From positions 22,599,674-22,663,673 of the forward strand of contig NC_052400.1 of the NCBI RefSeq assembly GCF_009389715.1: a stretch of 64,000 nt of DNA. Direction: 5' to 3'. The notes under the pieces are model-generated. The model had not been told where the DNA came from. It was given only the letters and a program-made list of their open reading frames with translations, and made no database searches. Each line of letters opens with the position of its first letter. Within the stretch, counting starts at the first letter, position 1. The position numbers and the translations under genes are program-made. This DNA comes from Phoenix dactylifera (lineage: Eukaryota > Streptophyta > Magnoliopsida > Arecales > Arecaceae). Positions 23,351 through 36,235 of the stretch are shown one piece after another.

Positions 23351-24611
23351 TACAGCACATGCTTTCTAAAGCTGACCACGGGCCGATCATGATACTTGTG
23401 ATTAGATTTAAATAGATTTGGATTCTTAGCCTGACGTCTCGTTGGGGCTTAAACGGAGAGAGTATACGAGGACTCGTTTGTGGTGAATCTTAAAAAAGCA
23501 ACTTAAAAATGGTGTCTCTCGTATTTCTTTCTCGGCATTCCTTTTAGGATGCAGAATTCACCTGCAATCCTCATAAGAGGGAGAGTTCTTTGCTTCGGGT
23601 GAACCAAGCACAACCACCTATCACTAATTCTTTCCATCTTAATGTCCTCTTATGCCATTCTACATCTGAACTGAATTCTTTCTGGTTAAAGAATCTCCTT
23701 TTATTTCCGAAGGCTAAGAAGTTAGTGCCGGATAAAGAGCACGTCGAAAGAAAAAGCCAATCTTTTGCAGGGGGACCTCCTATAGAAAGTATAATCAACG
23801 GATGATTCGAGATTCCAACAACATGAAAAAAGACTAAGATGCGGAATAGAGATTGTGACAACTAAACAAGCACTGGTAGGAAGATGTACAATCTATCGTT
23901 CGAGCTATCACGTCAAATAAGCAGTGCAAATATTTGTTATATGTATGGCGATGCTCACAATGCGGTTAGATGAGAGAGCTCCAACGGTGAGCTTTTTGGG
24001 TTGTGCTGCAAAGATGGACGGTTCTGCTTGCCATGCTTGCTGGATGCCCCTGAATTGCTTTCTAAACTCTTTGACGGATGGATGCTCTTAGAGTTAAATA
24101 TAAGGAGTGGGGATCGGCTCACTCTCACGCACATACGTGCACCCAAATTTGCACGGTTGTGTGTGCGTGCGTGCGTGCGTGTGTATCCATTATAATTAGA
24201 ATGAATTGGACGATCAAATGAAGAACTTAACAAAGGGAGGAGCTGCGAATAATATTAGGAAAAATGATTCTTACAAAACAGCCGGCAATGCTGAATACGT
24301 CAACCCCAATGCTGGCATGTTAGATCATGGTCAGATAATAGACTCGCACATTGGACTTTTTGGTGATCGCAGATTTGACGAAATGCAGTATATTTTGCAG
24401 ACAAGCGATAAAATTGCCGCACTGATGATGATTAATGGAGATGGTTTTGAGGATTAAAAAGGTCAAGATATAATTATCAGGAAGCAATCCAGGGAGTTAG
24501 GATCTATGAAACTACATGCCGCTTTAGCAGCCTCTATTGTTTCCATATGGCGAGAAAGGATGGGATTGCCTCGGACATAATTTAGATAAGCGCAGCAACT
24601 TTGTTTTTTTT

Positions 24612-24642
<31 letters not shown>

Positions 24643-25980
24643 GGTGTTAAGGTGGCAATACAAAGAAGCAGACTTCTTAAGGTAGAAAAGAAGAGACGGA
24701 GATGGGTGCAGCCAGCTATAACAGCAACTAAGGTAGAACACTTGCAATGAGCTAGAACTAATTAGAAGCAATTGTGAGTTGAACTGTAAGATGGCTAGAA
24801 CTAATCAGCCATTACTACGGCTATTAGGAGAGTTGGGTGCTACTTTTGTCATTTTATAGGGGTACACGAGATATGTACTAGAAATACTAAGATATCGTGA
24901 CTATTTTTCGATGGACTTGTCCACCGAACTTTTTTTTACCATAGCAGACGCACTAAAGCAATTTCCAGGTCTAAATTAAATTGTAGATTAGATTAGATAT
25001 AGTTGCAAATTTAAAGTTTAAATTTTGGAATTTGTGGTCGTCCTAAACTTCTTAAGTTCTTTTACTTTTGTTTGGAAACTTCCTGCGGGATGGAACGAGA
25101 TCAAAGCGGGGCGTGAAGGGAGGGAGGGAGCGAGCGAAGCGAGTCCAGCAGCCCGCTCCTTGCGGACAAGAAAAAGACCTTGATAAGCCTCTCTTTTTTT
25201 TTTCTTTCTGATCCCTCGAGTTTTTTTTCCCCCTGATCCTGCGGTCGGGGCTGCGAACCACGTGCTCTTGCTCTTCTGACTCATGCTCCCGTTCTCCTTC
25301 CACTCCAAGCTGAAATTCTAGCCTATCCCACCAAGAGTCCCCAAAAGGATAATTCTGTCCGGGGGAGGTGTAAGGGCAGCCTTATTCTCTTTTTTACGCA
25401 TCATGAACCAATTATCATATATGCTAACTTTTCTATTCACCCTTAATTGCATGCACAAAAAAAGAGAGAATAATTTTATTTATTGATAAAAGATAAATCA
25501 TCATAAAATCTATAGAGTAGTAAATACACTCTATTTCTTCCCCTATTCCCTTCTTTTTTTTTTTTTTTTACAATATCAATAAAATTTTGGCTTATTCTTC
25601 TCAAATTTATTCCTCAAACCATATTGAAGTATTGGATTGATCTAGCATTGCCCGCCCTCCACGGCACAATGACCATGAAGACCTGCTCGCTCTCCAATTC
25701 CACCATGTAGGCGGAGTCGTCGACCTACAGTTTTCCAACAAACGAAATGGTAAACCAAATGGCCCAACCCTTGCACCCTCCTCGCCAATAGTTCTTTGAA
25801 CCTGAAAGTCAGTCGGGAGCCCATATTCCTCCCCCCTCAGTCTCCAACCATAAAAGAAAATATTTAAAAAAAACATGGAAATGTTTGATTTTTACGATGA
25901 AGCATCTCGCCCTGTGGTAAGAGATGCGACCCATCGTCAAGACTTCTAGGATTCACCTCCTCCAGCTATACCTTTAGCAT
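23351..25980. other. Intergenic DNA between EBF segments, no firm gene
   Basis: Contains the T18G23 tract (24604-24644), a GC-rich patch near 25.1-25.3 kb and a minus-strand open frame at 25607-25876 that I do not recognise. There is also a small plus-strand open frame at 24218-24457 (listed separately). No conserved family assigned. Confidence 0.4.
24218..24457 (+). CDS. Hypothetical small ORF, 79 aa
   Basis: ATG 24218 to TAA 24455-24457, starting MKNLTKGGAANNIRK and ending MMINGDGFED. Composition is protein-like (balanced, acidic C-terminus) but I recognise no domain, and there is no intron or neighbour context. It could be a retroelement gag scrap or chance. Confidence 0.2.
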   Translation: MKNLTKGGAANNIRKNDSYKTAGNAEYVNPNAGMLDHGQIIDSHIGLFGDRRFDEMQYILQTSDKIAALMMINGDGFED

Positions 25981-25984
25981 AATT

Positions 25985-28900
25985 TTTTTAATAGATAGAC
26001 GGGTTTCGGCGAAGTAGGTGGCCTGGGATATGGCGATGCGTGGGAACCTCCAGTATGAGGTGGAGGATTTTCCACTCGCCGACGACCACCTGATGGTGAG
26101 GTTCAAGTCGGAGGCCGACCGGAATAATGCTCTCTCCGACCGCCCTTGGGTGGTACAGGGCAGGTGCTTGCAATGGAGCCATGGGCTCCCGACTTTGTCC
26201 CGGGCCCAGACACAGTCAAAATGATGGTGTGGATATGGATGCCAAAACTCCCAATGGAGTATTGGGAGAAGGAGACGATCTTGTAGATCGTCATTGTTGC
26301 AAGTCGTCCGTTGGCCGTGGACGGCATCACCGACCAATAGAGGAAGATGGGGTTTGCTAGAGTCAAGGTGGCCATTGATGCCGCCAAGCCACTGTTGCCG
26401 GGGATTCAGCTCAAGGGACGAAATAGGGTTTTGTGGTAATCGTTCGTGTATGAGAACATCCCAGATTTTTGCTATCAATGTGGGCAAATCTGGCATGCTG
26501 ACGATGTCTGCAAGTTTCCAGCAATGAAGCTGGTGGTGAAGGTGGGGGATTTACAGGATCGGTCGAAGTCCCCGGCTCCCATGGTGGTGGAGGTGGGTGG
26601 TGACCGGGGGGCGGTGACAAGCCTGACTCCAGCTCTAATAAGCTGGCTCAGAGGCCGGTTTTTGGCCTTTGGTTGGCAACAACAAAAGTCCGGCTACCGA
26701 GAGCCATGAAGAGCCCACCGCGACCGAGAAGACGATCGAGTCAAGCCCAAAATTGTCTGGGCTGAGTTCGCTGTCCTCACGGCCATGTTTCCCCCGTAAA
26801 TATTAGAGCTCCCCTGGCTCGTCGTCGGACTCGAAAGGGTGGTAGAAGTCGGCGAAGGTGGCATGCCGACGCTCACCCCCAAAAGACTGGTTAGCTGAAG
26901 ATGGTGCTGACCTAGGCACTAGTACTTGGGCAACTTAGGTGGGTCATTGAACAGGCTCGAGTTTCAACCCCTTGAACGATGTTGTTGACTCGACAGAGGA
27001 GTCAAGCGGGGTTGGATCGGGTGATGTTTAGGCCATCTCATACATCACGATGGTGGACATGGGCCTAGGCCACTTGAATCTCAAGAGGGCCAGGAGCCCA
27101 GCGACAACGAATGGTGGATTCGGGCCGCTTTGGCTATTGGGCCCAGCATGTCCTAGTCACCCGAGCCTAGACTCGAAGGTGGGCAAGGCCCTAGCAAGCG
27201 GGGCCAAGCGTTGCCCATCCCTTCGCCCAAGCGTCGACGGCGACCCCGATGACCGAGCCTCTGGTTCCAGCAATCCCCGGCTCTTCTTCGGCATCGCTGG
27301 GGGCTTCTTCTCCGACCTCCGAGGCCACTTAGGAGGTGGCCCCTCTTGTTGGTGATGGCTCACGGCCAAATGCTAGCTAAGCCAGCTCTGTAATTGGCGG
27401 TGGCGCTGGCACTGGCTGATGGGGAGGTCTTAGATAGCTGCAGACCTGTCAGTGGGCACCCAAACCAACTCTCCTCGGCTGTGATGGGAGATCACGCAAC
27501 AACGGTAAGGAGGGCAAAGAATGCCTTGAAATTGGGAGTGATGGATAGGGTGGGTCGGCCTAGCAAGAAAAGCCTGGGAAGGGGACTTCGAGTAGTGAGG
27601 AGCAGAGTCCCTCTTTATCGCGCATTGAAGAATGAAGATTCTTGTGTGAAATTACAGGAGGGTGGGCAAGCCCTCCTTTACTGCCTCATTTAAGAGATTC
27701 ATTCACGTTCATGGCCCGAATATTTTTTTTTGTATGAGATGCAACTCTTTGGAAATAGCCTTCTCCGAGTATAGTGTCGGTTTCTAGCAACCTGGGAATC
27801 TTCTGCCATTGAATCGTAAGGTCTATCAGGGAATATTATTGTTCTATAAAAGCGGGGCATAGCCACTGTGGATGTGTTTCATAACTACCTCAGTAAGTTG
27901 TAATGGTAATTTCAGAACCCAATGAACTCCTTTGGATCTTGTCGGGTGTGTATGCCAGTACTGACTACAGAGTGAGGAGGGCCCTTTGGGGAGAGGTGAC
28001 TAACCGCACAGGGCATCGGCATCTCATCCATGATTGCTGGGAATTTCAACTGCATCTAGGGGCCCATAAACAAGAGAGGAGGCAAGACCTACACTGATAA
28101 CGTACAAAGAAGAGAGTTCCGTGACTTCATGGCGGCGAGTGGGTTGGTAGATCTTAGATTCTCTAGACCGAGGTTCACTTAGTGCAACAACTATACTGGC
28201 CATGCTAGAGTGTGGGAGAGGATTGATAGGGTCGTAGCATCTGCTAGTTGGGTCCAGTGCTTTCTCACCTATCAGATTTGTCACATTTTCCGGATTGCTT
28301 CGAATCATTGTCTTCTCTTGCTTAGCATTATTTCCAAAATCTGTCATCACAACCCGTTTCGATTTGAGAAGATATGGCTATTGTATCCTCAATCTTGAAA
28401 ATATTATCCCGGGGTGGGGGGGTGCTTGAGTACGAGGTGATGCTATGCGTAAGGTCACTCGCAAATTGAAGCTTATCAAGCAGAGGCTGTGAAGATGGAA
28501 CCGAGAAGTGGTGGGTGATATCTCTAGACGTTTGAAGGAGGTGGAAGCATCTATTACCAACCTTCAGAGAAAGCAGGATAGCAGTGGCAAGTTATCTAAG
28601 GTAGAGCTAGCTGATCTTTGTTAGAAGCTGCCTATGCATCTCTCTTTTGTGGCGTTAGGAGGTATTTTAGTAGTAGAAGTCCAGAGTCCAGTGGATTGGG
28701 AAAGAGGATAGGAACACCCGATTCTTCCACTGATCAATCATCATCAAGAGGTAGAGGAACATGGTCTGGTCTTTGAAAGATGAGACTAGGCAAAGAGTTG
28801 AGGAAGAGAGCAGGGTAAGATAGATACTATTTGATTTCTTCAGATCTAGGTAGATTGATGGTAGCGATCGGGGGGGGGGGGGGTGGCCACCCCTTTTCTA

Positions 28901-31743
28901 CCACCAGATGTTGGAGTTAGGACGACAGAGAATGTAGGACTCGTCGAGCTGGTCTCAAAGAGTGAGGTGCGTGGGGCGCTTTGGACCTTGGCGGAGGATA
29001 AGGCTCCGGGCTCTGATAGTTTTTCTCTGTTCTTCTTCAAGAGATATTGGAGTATCATTCTAAGAGAGACGGTGGAGGCAGTCCAATTGTTCTTCAATAC
29101 GGATTCGATGTCGGATACTAGAAAAGAAACCTACATTACTCTTATCCTAAAGCGCTAGGAATGTGATGGAGCCTAGCCACTTCAAACTGATTAGTCTTTG
29201 CACTACCCTATATAAAGTAGTGGCAAAGATAATGTTGGGAAGAATGAAGCCGCTATTACCTAAACTTATTAGCATGAAGCAGAAAGCTTTTGTGGGGAGC
29301 CGAAGGATCACAGACAATGTTCTGATTACTCAGGAGATGATGTGGGATCTGCAGCATGCCTTATATCGGCAGAGTTTCATAGCAGTGGCGCTTGATGTGG
29401 AGAGAGCCTATGTTAGAGTTCATTGGGATTTTCTCTGGTATGCTCTTGAGAGCTTTGATTTCTATGGGCCTAGATCAGCTAGACTCTAGGCTATGTGCAG
29501 GTGCCATCCTTCTCCATCTTGATCAATGGGACGCCTGCACCATTTTTTTACTCCACTATCAGGTTGCGTCGAGGTTGTTCCCTGTCCTCTTACATATTTA
29601 TTATTTGTGCTAATGTGTTATCCCGGGCCTTGCGAACAGCATGTCAGAAATGGGCTATGGATGCCTACGTGGTAGCCTCGGAGGTCCGACTGATCTCCCA
29701 CCTTCTCTTTGTAGACGACTATCTCCTTTTGGCTAGGGTGAGGACAAGGGATGCAATAGCTTTCAGACGCGTCTTGGAGGATTATTACGAGGCATCAGAT
29801 CAGAAGGTGAATCTCATCAAGCAACCATTTGTTTCAGTCCAAAGACCAAACTGCAAGTGAAGCAAACTATCAAGGAGTTTCTTGGTATGAGAGAGCAGGA
29901 GGGTCCATAGAGTTAGCTAGGTGTCCCATCACCAAGAGGAGATGACGGACGACGACGGAGTGACTTGGTATGGTGCTGCGCAACTAGGAGCAGTTAGAAG
30001 GTTGGAGAGCTACTTCATTATCTATGATGGATAAGCTGACTCTTGTGAGGCCGGTCCTCAGCTTCATGCCAGTCTATCTCATGTCTAATACAATTTTCAT
30101 GAAGTTAGTGTTGTGGAGGATTGAGCAAATGGCGGCGGACATGGGGCGCACCTGCTGGCTTGGGGTGTCATTTGCCGGCCGATTTTGGAGGGGCTGGGTG
30201 TCTAGTCTCTACTTAGAAGGAGAGAGGCACTGGTCGCCAAACATACTGTGAGACTGGTTCTCGAGCCACAATGCCTATGGAGCCAGGTCATGACTACCCA
30301 GTATAGCCCTAGGACCATCGATGGGGCATTTTAGAGTGGACGGAGATGCTCCATCATGTGGAGGGAGATATGCAGGTATGCTCCTATTTTGGTCAACACT
30401 AGATGGTTGACTGGGGATGGCCGCAGTGTGGATGTCGTGAAGGACCCTTGGGTGGATACTCTCTCATTGAGGCTTTGGTCGACCATGGTTAATGTTGAGG
30501 CTGTGGGCGACTTGCGGGTCAATGATCTCTTCCACCCTGATGGGGGAGGATGGGATTCCAGCCTGATTGGTCATCTATTTGGAGAGCACCTTGCAGAGAG
30601 AGTGTATTCGTTGGCGGTTCCAAGGTGAGATGGCCTAGATGTGAGGGTCTAAAGTACCACCTGTAGCCCGAAAGTCACAATGAGGGATATCTATGATCTT
30701 TTTTAAAGTGAGCAGAGTTGGAGATAGGACTGCACCTGGGTTTGGAGGTTTGGTTTTCACTTGAGGATTGTCTTGTTCCTTTAGAAGGTGACTTAGGGTC
30801 GTCTACTGACGAGGGATATCTTGAGCAGGCGCAGGTTGAGCATCCTGCCAGTCTACCTTGGGTGCAAGGTGGAGGAGACCGTGAGTCACGTTTTGCTCTA
30901 GTGTGATCGAGCTATACGGGTGTGGAGGATTGTTAATATCCTGCTAGATATCCTGCGCCAATCCGGCTCCTTCACTCAGGTGCTTAGGAGGTCGCCAGGC
31001 AATCCTCAACTCGGTATGTAGCCATTAGGGCAACTTATACTAGTTGCTATATTTGGACGGCCAGAAATGCTTGGATATTTGGGAAGAGCAGTTCTACACC
31101 AAGGCTCGTCATGGAGAGGGCCCGAGTATATGCTGTGGAGATCATTGGTCTATCGGGCGGGCCGTTGACAGCTGGGGGCATTTTGGACTCTACCTCTTCT
31201 CTTGTAGCGTCTCAGATGATATACATCACTTCGAAATCTCCACCCCCGAGCTTCCTCAAGGTCAACTTTGATGGATGATGGTGGCAGGAGAGATAGTGCG
31301 AGTTTCATAATTAGAGGCTCGGACTCTCGAGTGATGGCAGTCGGAGGGAGCCCAATTTTCGACATCTCGGTCCCTATGGCGGAGCAGCAGCTTGGGTTGG
31401 TTTGTGTCATACTCGTTATGTGTTGTGGGCCAATGTCATCTTGCTTGAAGGTGACTTGGCCACTGTGATCGGTTGGATCTAGGCGCGTACTGATAATGCC
31501 GAAGGCCGCCACTCTCTGCTTTAGAATATTTGGGGTATGGCTAGTGGTGACATTACCTTTCGAGCAAAGTATGTCAATAGAGAAGCTAATAGAGTTGCGG
31601 ACTGAGCAACTTCCTTTGCAATAAATTATTCTAGAGCTGAACTGGTGAGAGAGAGCCATCTAGGATGTTTTGTGATTTGCTATTTTTTAAAAAATATATT
31701 CACACTAGATTTGCATGGGCCATTCGATATAACTAAAAAAAAT

Positions 31744-31748
<5 letters not shown>
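25985..31748 (+). mobile_element. Long degenerate LINE (ORF1 and ORF2 remnants)
   Basis: Order of recognisable parts. DUF4283-like ORF1 start (about 26018-26224, DFPLADDHLMVRFKSEADR). Zinc knuckle CYQCGQIWHADDVC (about 26470-26515). Endonuclease (about 27900-28400) with GNFNCI, KRGGKTYTDN, ARVWERIDRV and IASNHCLLL, where GDFN and SDHCPLL are expected, so key residues are changed. Reverse transcriptase (about 28890-29860) with ISLCTTLYKVVAKIMLGRMK, QKAFVGSRRITDN, DVERAYVRV (D lost from YDRV) and LLFVDDYLL (catalytic DD kept). Zinc-like and RNase H region (about 30380-31620) with LKVNFDG immediately followed by a stop. Many stops and frameshifts make it a dead element. The tail is A-rich and leads into a (TA)45 tract. 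Confidence 0.88.

Positions 31749-31749
<1 letters not shown>

Positions 31750-31839
<90 letters not shown>
31750..31839. repeat. (TA)45 microsatellite at the LINE tail / duplication boundary
   Basis: About 90 bases of uninterrupted TA directly after the A-rich LINE 3' end and directly before the start of homology of duplicated segment B. Confidence 0.95.
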
Positions 31840-31841
<2 letters not shown>

Positions 31842-32537
31842 GGATTGCATGTATCTAGGCGATCATTTAAGCGACCAGCGGCCAAAAGGAGGTAAATCAT
31901 TCTTTGGCCAGAAGGATATCATACAACCCAAACCCGAGCGGCATCCGTGGGACAGCAATAAAGGTGCGGGGATAGCAGCGAAGCAGCCGGGCGGGACCGG
32001 GTCTAATCAACAATAAATTAAAAGATAAGTAAAGAAAGAAAGAAATAATGAGGAGAGTGGGGGCTAGAAAGCAAAGAAAGAAAGGAAAAAGAAAAAAAAG
32101 AAGAAAAGAAAAGAATATCGACCGGCCTGTCGAAGGGGGATGAACCAACCATCGGACAATGGAAGTAGAAATAGCGGTTCGTGGTGTTCTTCTGGTCTTT
32201 ATGTATTCCGCGTATGCGGTGGTGTTAGGTGGTTTGTATCCGCGGTTTCGGGACGGATGCAATGCACCTGTAGCCAATTACGTCATGGCTACTTGTCCTC
32301 GTTCCGACCGCTTCAACTCTCTCTCACTCTCCGGTACACAGCATCTCGCACGCACACACGCGCTCTCCTCTGGCCCAGTCCGTCCATCCCTTCCTCCCCT
32401 TTTCTGTCGCCATCCTAAATTCATCTCATCTCATCAGTCCCCCCCTTCGTCCCCCCTCTCTTTTAATAAAAAGAAAAGCACTCCTCATCTCTTCCGTTAT
32501 TATTATTTTTTTGCCCCATGAAAGTAGGGTTTCTTGG

Positions 32538-32710
32538 ATGAGAGCGGGGATTCTTGCCCGGTGATGCACTCAGCGATCGAAGGATTCGCGGATCCTGTGG
32601 CGGCGGTGTTGCTCCTCCTCCTTGTTGTTGATCTTTTCTTGTTTCCGTCGGCGGTTGGATTCGGCTTCTCCTTGGGGTTGCAGCGATGCCAGCGCTCGTC
32701 AAGTATGGAG
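32538..32710 (+). promoter_or_regulatory. uORFs of EBF copy B
   Basis: Same architecture as copy A: ATG 32538 gives an 8-codon uORF ending in TGATG, and ATG 32564 opens 49 codons to the exon 1 donor. It stays open across the intron and stops at 33816 (146 aa if spliced), overlapping the main ORF in another frame. Substitutions between copies (for example QGF to EGF, LLLLVD to LLLVVD) leave the frame open, but a young duplication gives little test of selection. Confidence 0.5.
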
Positions 32711-35480
32711 GTATTCCCCCGGCCTTCCCTCCCCCCTCGTTATCTGACTCTCGCTTTCTTGATGTCTCTATGGACCCGGAACTAGACCTCTTTCTATCTG
32801 ATCCGATTAAAAGATGTATATTAGATCCGATTGTCAATTTCATGCTCGAATATTTGTTTTGTCGATTTTTTTCTTTTGCCCCCTCCTCTCTCTCTCTCTC
32901 TTTCTGCCTCTTTTAATTTTTAAGTCGCGTTAAGGGTTTTTGATTCAGGATTCATTGTTCGATCTGTTGATCTGTTCTCCTCCCGTACGACTTGGGTGTT
33001 ACTTTGATTTGGACTTTCTTTGGTGTATTCTCTTTTCCTTTCTCGATCGATTTTGTGGTTTTGATTTAAGATCGTTCCTCTCCATCTCGATGATTTTTGT
33101 TGTTTTCTTGCCTGCGCTTGATTTAACTTGTTGGCGTATGTATATTTATGTCGAGAATAGAAGCCTTTGGTGCGGATCGGCTTGAATTTTGAGCTCTGGA
33201 TGGTAGATCTATGGTTTCTCTTCTTGTACGGTTTTGCAGATCTGGAATTTATGTCGTTTTGATTATTAACCTTCAAGCAGAACGATCTCATCGTCTTCTT
33301 TTAGGCTCTCACGAGTTGGTTTTTTCCAGATGATAATCATGTGGGTCTTTCTTCCTCTGTAATGGATCTTTTTTTTCTTTTTTTTTGGTGGATTGATTGA
33401 CAGTGAATTTAGGGTTCTTTTTACTGATTCGCCGTTCCTGTTTTTTTCTTAATTAAAACCCGCTAGCGTGCCGTATTTGTTGGAAGTGGCCTCACCCTCC
33501 CTTCTCCCTTTCTGATTCTTAGGAAGCGATGACCTCTGCCCCGCGGGCCCTCTCTTCTCAAACCTCATGGATTCGAGCCTCCTCTTGTCTCTCGCTCCTA
33601 ACGTCGATGTCTTCTGCCCGCCTCGCAAGAGGTCACGGGTCACCGCTCCTTTCATCTTCAAAGGAGGGGAGAACGGCGCTGAGAAGCCAAAGCAGAAGCT
33701 CTGCTCCATCGACGTTCTTCCCGATGAGTGCCTCTTCGAGATTCTCAGGTGGTTGCCAGGAAGCAGGGAGAGGAGCAACTCTGCCTGTGTATCCAAGCGA
33801 TGGCTTATGCTTCTGAGCAGCATCCGGGCTTCTGAGATCGCTGCTAACAAGAAGAACGGCAGCAGCAATGGCGACTTGTTGAAGAATCCTTTGCCAGATC
33901 TGAACGATGCTGTGAGTGCAGACGAGGAAGAAGAACCTGAGAAGGCTGGATATCTAACTCGGTACTTAAAAGCAAAGGAAGCCACAGATGTGAGACTTGC
34001 TGCTATGGCTGTTGGGGTCGGTGGCCATGGTGGGCTGGGAAAGCTTTACATCCAAGGAAGCAATGCGACTCGTCCACTAACTGATACCGGACTCTCTGCA
34101 GTTGCCTATGGTTGCCCTTCCCTCCGGGTTCTGTCGATGTGGAACATTCCTTTCATCAGTGATGTCGGCCTTTCTGAGATTGCTAATGGATGCCCCATGC
34201 TGGAAAAGCTTGACCTTTGTAGGTGCCCTTTAATTTCAGATAAGGGTTTGATAGCTGTTGCTCGGAAGTGTCCCAAGTTGACATCGCTAACGATAGAGTC
34301 TTGCTCAAGCATCGGCAACGAAGGTCTGCATGCTATTGGCCGCTGCTGCCCAAAGTTGAAATCTATTATCATCAAGGACTGCCCAGGTGTTGGTGACCGA
34401 GGAGTTGCAAGCCTGGTCTCTGCAGCTTCATGTTCCCTAGCAAGGATCGATCTTCAGAGCATAAGCATTAGTGATGCCTCTCTTGCTGTCATTGGGCACT
34501 ATGGGAAGGCTGTTGCTGATCTAATGCTTACCGGCCTCCAGTATGTGAGCGAGAGGGGATTCTGGGTTATGGGCAATACTCTTGGCTTGCAGAAACTGAA
34601 GTCCATCACAATCGACTCCTGCCATGGGGTTACCAATCTGGGCCTTGAGGCCATCGCAAAGGGTTGCCCAAGTCTGAAGCAGCTGTTCCTCCGCAGGTGC
34701 TGCTACCTGTCAGATGCTGGCCTGAAAATTTTTGCCCAAACAGCTAGGGCTCTGGAGAATCTGCATCTGGAGGAGTGTAACCGGATCAGTCTCATTGGTG
34801 TTCTTGGTTGTCTTCTTAGCTGCAATGCAAAATTCAGGGCGCTATCCTTGGTGAAATGCTTTGGGATCAATGATACAAGTTTTTGCCCGTCCCCGCTTCC
34901 TTCATGCATGTCTCTTCGGTCCTTGACCATTCGTGACTGCCCAGGTTTCACTAGCACTAGCCTAGCAGTGGTTGGGAAGATCTGCCCACAGCTGCAGCAT
35001 GTAGATTTGAGCGGGCTAGTTGGTGCGACTGATGCAGGGCTTCTGCCACTGATCGAGAGTTCAGTGGGATTGGTTACTGTCAATCTAAGTGGCTGTGTGG
35101 ATCTGACAGATGCCGCTATTACTGCACTGGCGAAGGCACATGGAACTACTCTCCAGATGCTTAATCTTGAAAGTTGCAAGAATGTTACTGATAAGAGCCT
35201 CTTGGCAATTGCAGACTGCTGCTCTTTGCTTGATGACCTTGATATGTCGAGGTGCACGATTAGTGACCATGGTGTTGCAGACCTGGCATCTGCTATGCAG
35301 CTCAAACTCCGAGTCCTCTCTCTGGCAGGATGTTCTACACTGACCCAAAAGAGTCTGCCATTCTTGGGCAATATGGGCAGGTCACTAGTAGGGCTGAACC
35401 TTCAAAACTGCAACCTGATAAGTACTCAAGGGATTGGAGCACTCGAGGAGAAGCTATGGTGGTGTGATATCCTTTACTAG
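32686..35480 (+). CDS. EBF1: EIN3-binding F-box protein (EBF1/2-like), copy B
   Basis: Paralogue of the copy A gene with the same expected role (EIN3/EIL degradation in the ethylene pathway). Exon 1 32686-32710, intron 32711-33522 (GT-AG, 812 bases against 703 in A), exon 2 33523-35480; 660 aa, no break. It has the F-box and LRR array as in copy A. I count 22 substitutions in the last 637 residues. They include R to W inside the F-box (EILRRLPG becomes EILRWLPG, about residue 85), AHACPS to AYGCPS, NGVTDLG to HGVTNLG and AVLAYAM to ADLASAM. The EILRR arginine is common in EBFs, so the W could weaken SKP1/ASK contact; that is inference. It is convergent with the CIPK24-like pseudogene. Confidence 0.93.
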
Positions 35481-36235
35481 AAGATAGACCGAGGAAGAAG
35501 GGGCGCAGGAGATTCTCCAGTCAGTCCAATGATTGGGGCCTCCAGCACCAGATGACACATAAAATCAGCATTAGTATCAGCAGGGTTGAAATTTCAGTTG
35601 GTTTTTGGCTCGTGTTTTGGGCAGTGGGCTTTCTTCTTTGTCACCGGGCATGTTGTTTTTCAGGGACCTCTGACCAGCCTCAATTTTTGCAGATTTTCCT
35701 CTTTTACAGGGGAAACCTGTTTCAGAGTGTTTTGCTGCCACTAATTGGCTAGCTTTCCTCTATCCTGGCCTTGGTTCTTTAGATTACAACTGTACCTGGT
35801 CCTGGTTCATAATGGTTTCTTTGAGTCTTTGCTTTTTTTTATCTCATTTTTAGTGGGTTTTTTATAGGGTCCTGGTTATGCATCGCTGGGGTAGCGTCAT
35901 CCATGGCTGCTTCTGGTGTTCTAGCCAAGGCTCATTGGTAGTTCAACCTTGCATCTGAAGTTTCAGTCAGGTCTTGTAGGTGTTGTTCCAGCTTGGACTT
36001 ACGTCCTCTGTGTCAGTTGGGTCTGTGTGGTTCTTGTTAGTGTTGGTCTTGACTGGTTGCTTTTGCGCAGTTCTGTTTGGATGCCTGAGATCCATGGGGC
36101 TTTGGTTATGGCAGCACATTCTTAGAGTGTGCCATGACATCCTAGTTTGGTTGTTTTTTTTCACCAAGCCCTACTTTTGCAGGCTGATGGCTGAGGACTG
36201 TAATCTTTGCAACCTTTCTTATAATTAATAATTCT
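35481..36235 (+). promoter_or_regulatory. Probable long 3' UTR of EBF copy B
   Basis: Near-identical to the copy A 3' flank, with the same T-rich tracts and the same AT-rich possible end (about 36219-36235). The end is inferred. High identity continues beyond it to 37044, so the conservation reflects the age of the duplication and not only function. Confidence 0.45.

Noticed and set aside
23571..23861. Possible organelle-derived insert (open on both strands)
   Set aside because: The composition looked mitochondrial-like, but I could not match any known organelle gene.
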